From assembly GCA_023390985.1 (NCBI GenBank), contig JAEWBU010000367.1, positions 1 through 16,983 of the forward strand: 16,983 bases of DNA, written 5' to 3'. The first letter of the stretch is position 1; each line of letters opens with the position of its first letter. A model generated the notes under the pieces. That model worked only from the letters and a program-made list of their open reading frames with translations. It had not been told where the DNA came from and did no database searches. Positions 15,608 to 16,983 of the stretch are shown here, piece by piece. A program made the position numbers and the translations under genes. The stretch comes from Pseudomonadota bacterium (GTDB taxonomy: Bacteria > Pseudomonadota > Gammaproteobacteria > Burkholderiales > Burkholderiaceae_C).

Positions 15608-15620
15608 ATGCACGCCTTGA

Positions 15621-15636
15621 TGCAGGGACCGTGCCA
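15621..15636 (-). promoter_or_regulatory. Sigma-54 (RpoN) promoter for the nitrate operon
   Basis: The minus strand reads TGGCACG-GTCC-CTGCA, matching the -24/-12 consensus TGGCACG-N4-TTGCA at every fixed base but one, with exact spacing. The predicted transcript starts near 15610, giving a leader of about 126 nt to narK. Sigma-54/NtrC control is established for Klebsiella nas operons, so the context fits. Confidence 0.72.
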
Positions 15637-15654
15637 GCGGCGTGGCGCGCCGCT
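15636..15654. repeat. Inverted repeat abutting the -24 element
   Basis: AGCGGCG-TGGCG-CGCCGCT is a perfect 7-bp inverted repeat with a 5-bp centre, touching the upstream edge of the sigma-54 promoter. It may be a protein-binding site or chance in GC-rich DNA. Confidence 0.4.
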
Positions 15655-15690
15655 TGCACAATCGGCGCAGTCCATCGCTCCCGTCCTCCC

Positions 15691-16941
15691 TTGACCTCCG
15701 TATTGATCCTCCAGGCGCCCGATCCGGGTGCACCGCCGCTCGCGGCCGACTTCCGTGCCGCGGGTTTCGAGGTGCTCGGACCGGGCGATTGCGCGCATCT
15801 GGTGCGCGAGACCCTGCGCGCCGCGCCCGACGTGCTCGTCTGCTGGGCGCCGCGTCCCGCGCCCGAGCTGTTGCAGTCGGTGGCCACCCTGCAGGCTCAG
15901 CAGGAGGTGCCGGTCCTCGTGTTCACGCAGGACGCCGCCGTCGAGCCGCTGCGCGATGCACTGGAAGCGGGCGTGCACGCCTGGGTGGTGCAGGGGTATG
16001 CGTCTCAGCGCCTGCGCCCGCTGGTGCACCTGGCCCTGGCGCGCGCTGCGCACGAGCAGCAGCTGCGGGCGCAACTCGCGGACGCCCACGAGAAGCTGGA
16101 GGAGCGCAAGTGGGTCGACAAGGCCAAGGGCATCCTGATGCGGGCCCGCAGCCTGAGCGAGGAGGAGGCCTTCCAGCTGCTGCGCACGCAGTCGATGCAG
16201 GGCAACCAGCGGGTGGCCCAGCTGTCGCGCCAGGTGATCGACGCCGCGCGCATCGCCGAGGCGATCAACCGCGCCGGCCAGCAGCGCATGCTGTCGCAGC
16301 GGCTGGTGAAGCTGTACGCGCTGGCCTGCAGCCGCACCGAAGCCGCGGCGGTGGCGGTGCTGATGCGCGAGTCGGTGGCGCGGGTCGAGGACAACCTGGC
16401 CACGCTGGAGTCCAGCCTCTCGGGCGCGACCTACGGCGACCTGATCGCCGCGGCGCGAAACGGCTGGCAGGCCATGCGCCCGCTGCTGTACTCCGAGCCG
16501 GGCGCGGCGGAGCTGGCGCGGCTGGACGCACTCGCCGAAGCGGTGCTGGCGCAGGCCGATGCCCTGGTGCTGGCACTGGAGTCGTCGGGCCTGGCGGCGC
16601 GCGTGGGCGTGATCAACACCGCGGGGCGCCAGCGCATGCTGTCGCAGCGCATGGCCAAGCAGGCGTTGCTGCAGGCGGGCGAGGGCGCGTTGGCCGACAC
16701 GGCCGCGGCGTTCGAGGAGGGACTGGCGCAGCTGCGCAAGGCGCCGCTGTCCACGCCGGAGATCCGCGAGATCCTGGACCGCGGCGAGGCCGCCTGGCGG
16801 CAGCTGCGCGCCGCGGCCCCCAAGGCCGGCCAGGGCGCGGGGCGCATGCACGTGGCCGCGGCCAGCGAGGAGCTGCTGGAAACGTTCGACGGCTTGACGG
16901 AGGCGTACCAGCACAGCATCCAGGTGCTGATCGGTCCCTAG
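15691..16941 (+). CDS. Nitrate-responsive ANTAR regulator with degenerate receiver and PilJ-type sensor region
   Basis: A 416-residue soluble protein. Residues 1-118 have a receiver-like fold, but the phospho-Asp position is Trp52 (APDVLVCW), the conserved Lys is Gln101 and the N-terminal acidic pair is missing; Thr79 remains. Residues 124-185 are an ANTAR RNA-binding domain (ERKWVDKAKGILM, then SEEEAFQLLRTQSM). Residues 190-416 are helical and carry INRAGQQRMLSQRL (192-205) and INTAGRQRMLSQRMAK (308-323), the motif of PilJ-type domains, which resembles the nitrate-binding P-box of NarX/NarQ. No membrane helix is seen. It probably releases attenuation of the divergent nitrate operon. The TTG start at 15691 opens the receiver; a GTG at 15631 would overlap the sigma-54 promoter. 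Confidence 0.85.
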   Translation: MTSVLILQAPDPGAPPLAADFRAAGFEVLGPGDCAHLVRETLRAAPDVLVCWAPRPAPELLQSVATLQAQQEVPVLVFTQDAAVEPLRDALEAGVHAWVVQGYASQRLRPLVHLALARAAHEQQLRAQLADAHEKLEERKWVDKAKGILMRARSLSEEEAFQLLRTQSMQGNQRVAQLSRQVIDAARIAEAINRAGQQRMLSQRLVKLYALACSRTEAAAVAVLMRESVARVEDNLATLESSLSGATYGDLIAAARNGWQAMRPLLYSEPGAAELARLDALAEAVLAQADALVLALESSGLAARVGVINTAGRQRMLSQRMAKQALLQAGEGALADTAAAFEEGLAQLRKAPLSTPEIREILDRGEAAWRQLRAAAPKAGQGAGRMHVAAASEELLETFDGLTEAYQHSIQVLIGP

Positions 16942-16956
16942 GCGGGCGTGGGCAAA

Positions 16957-16974
16957 CCCCCCCAGGCGGGGGGG
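16957..16974. repeat. C7/G7 hairpin after the regulator gene
   Basis: Seven C, then AGGC, then seven G form a perfect foldback 16 bp after the regulator stop. On the minus strand it is followed by TTT. It may be a terminator between the regulator and a convergent gene beyond the window, but the window ends too soon to tell. Confidence 0.35.
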
Positions 16975-16983
16975 CAGGGGGTC

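Noticed and set aside
15655..15669. Possible NtrC site TGCAC-N5-GCGCA
   Set aside because: The half-site spacing is 5 instead of the usual 7, one half is imperfect, and it lies only about 20 bp above the -24 element, too close for a typical enhancer.
15631..15690. GTG start giving the ANTAR regulator 20 extra residues
   Set aside because: The extra residues are not receiver-like, no Shine-Dalgarno precedes the GTG, and the region overlaps the sigma-54 promoter. The TTG at 15691 begins the first receiver strand. The call remains open without start mapping.
11258..15694. Open frame of 1478 codons on the plus strand across narK-nirB-nirD
   Set aside because: It is antisense to three genes with intact catalytic motifs, rich in low-complexity His/Ala/Gly/Arg runs, and has no family-like segment; it is a GC-bias artefact.

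Overview
The window is very GC-rich with compact gene packing. It reads as chromosomal DNA of a betaproteobacterium, most likely order Burkholderiales and possibly family Comamonadaceae. That placement is inferred from codon use, from local gene orders (pmbA divergent from darP/yjgA, rpsU next to yqeY, narK-nirB-nirD-nasA-ybiB-cobA) and from the protein families, not from a database search. No rRNA, tRNA, CRISPR array, transposase or prophage gene is visible.

Left part (1-6570): a three-gene minus-strand unit, darP-mog-amidase, with overlapping stop/start codons, faces the plus-strand pmbA (tldE). After a REPIN-like repeat come yqeY and rpsU on the minus strand, with an intrinsic terminator between them and a good sigma-70 promoter before rpsU. 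Then, also on the minus strand, come a BaiN/HI0933-type flavoprotein and a small DUF2784 membrane protein. This is ordinary housekeeping DNA.

Right part (6743-16941): an assimilatory nitrate/nitrite operon read leftwards, in the order narK-type transporter, nirB, nirD, nasA, ybiB, cobA (SUMT). Nitrate is imported, reduced to nitrite by the cytoplasmic Mo enzyme NasA, then to ammonium by NirBD. SUMT supplies the methylation step toward NirB's siroheme. Divergent from the operon is a regulator with a receiver-like domain lacking the phosphorylation residues, an ANTAR RNA-binding domain, and a C-terminal region with two copies of an AGxQRMLSQR motif of PilJ/NarX P-box type. The gap between them holds a near-consensus sigma-54 promoter and a roughly 126-nt leader with two hexaloop hairpins plus a very stable GC hairpin. 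This suggests nitrogen control at initiation combined with nitrate-responsive RNA control in the leader.

The most unusual items are the regulator architecture with its leader, and three REPIN-like elements (CGTCATTCCC... to ...GGGGATGACG) that start at or within about 12 nt of stop codons. One of them has become the coding sequence for the last 24 residues and the stop codon of NirD, and it touches the start region of nasA.
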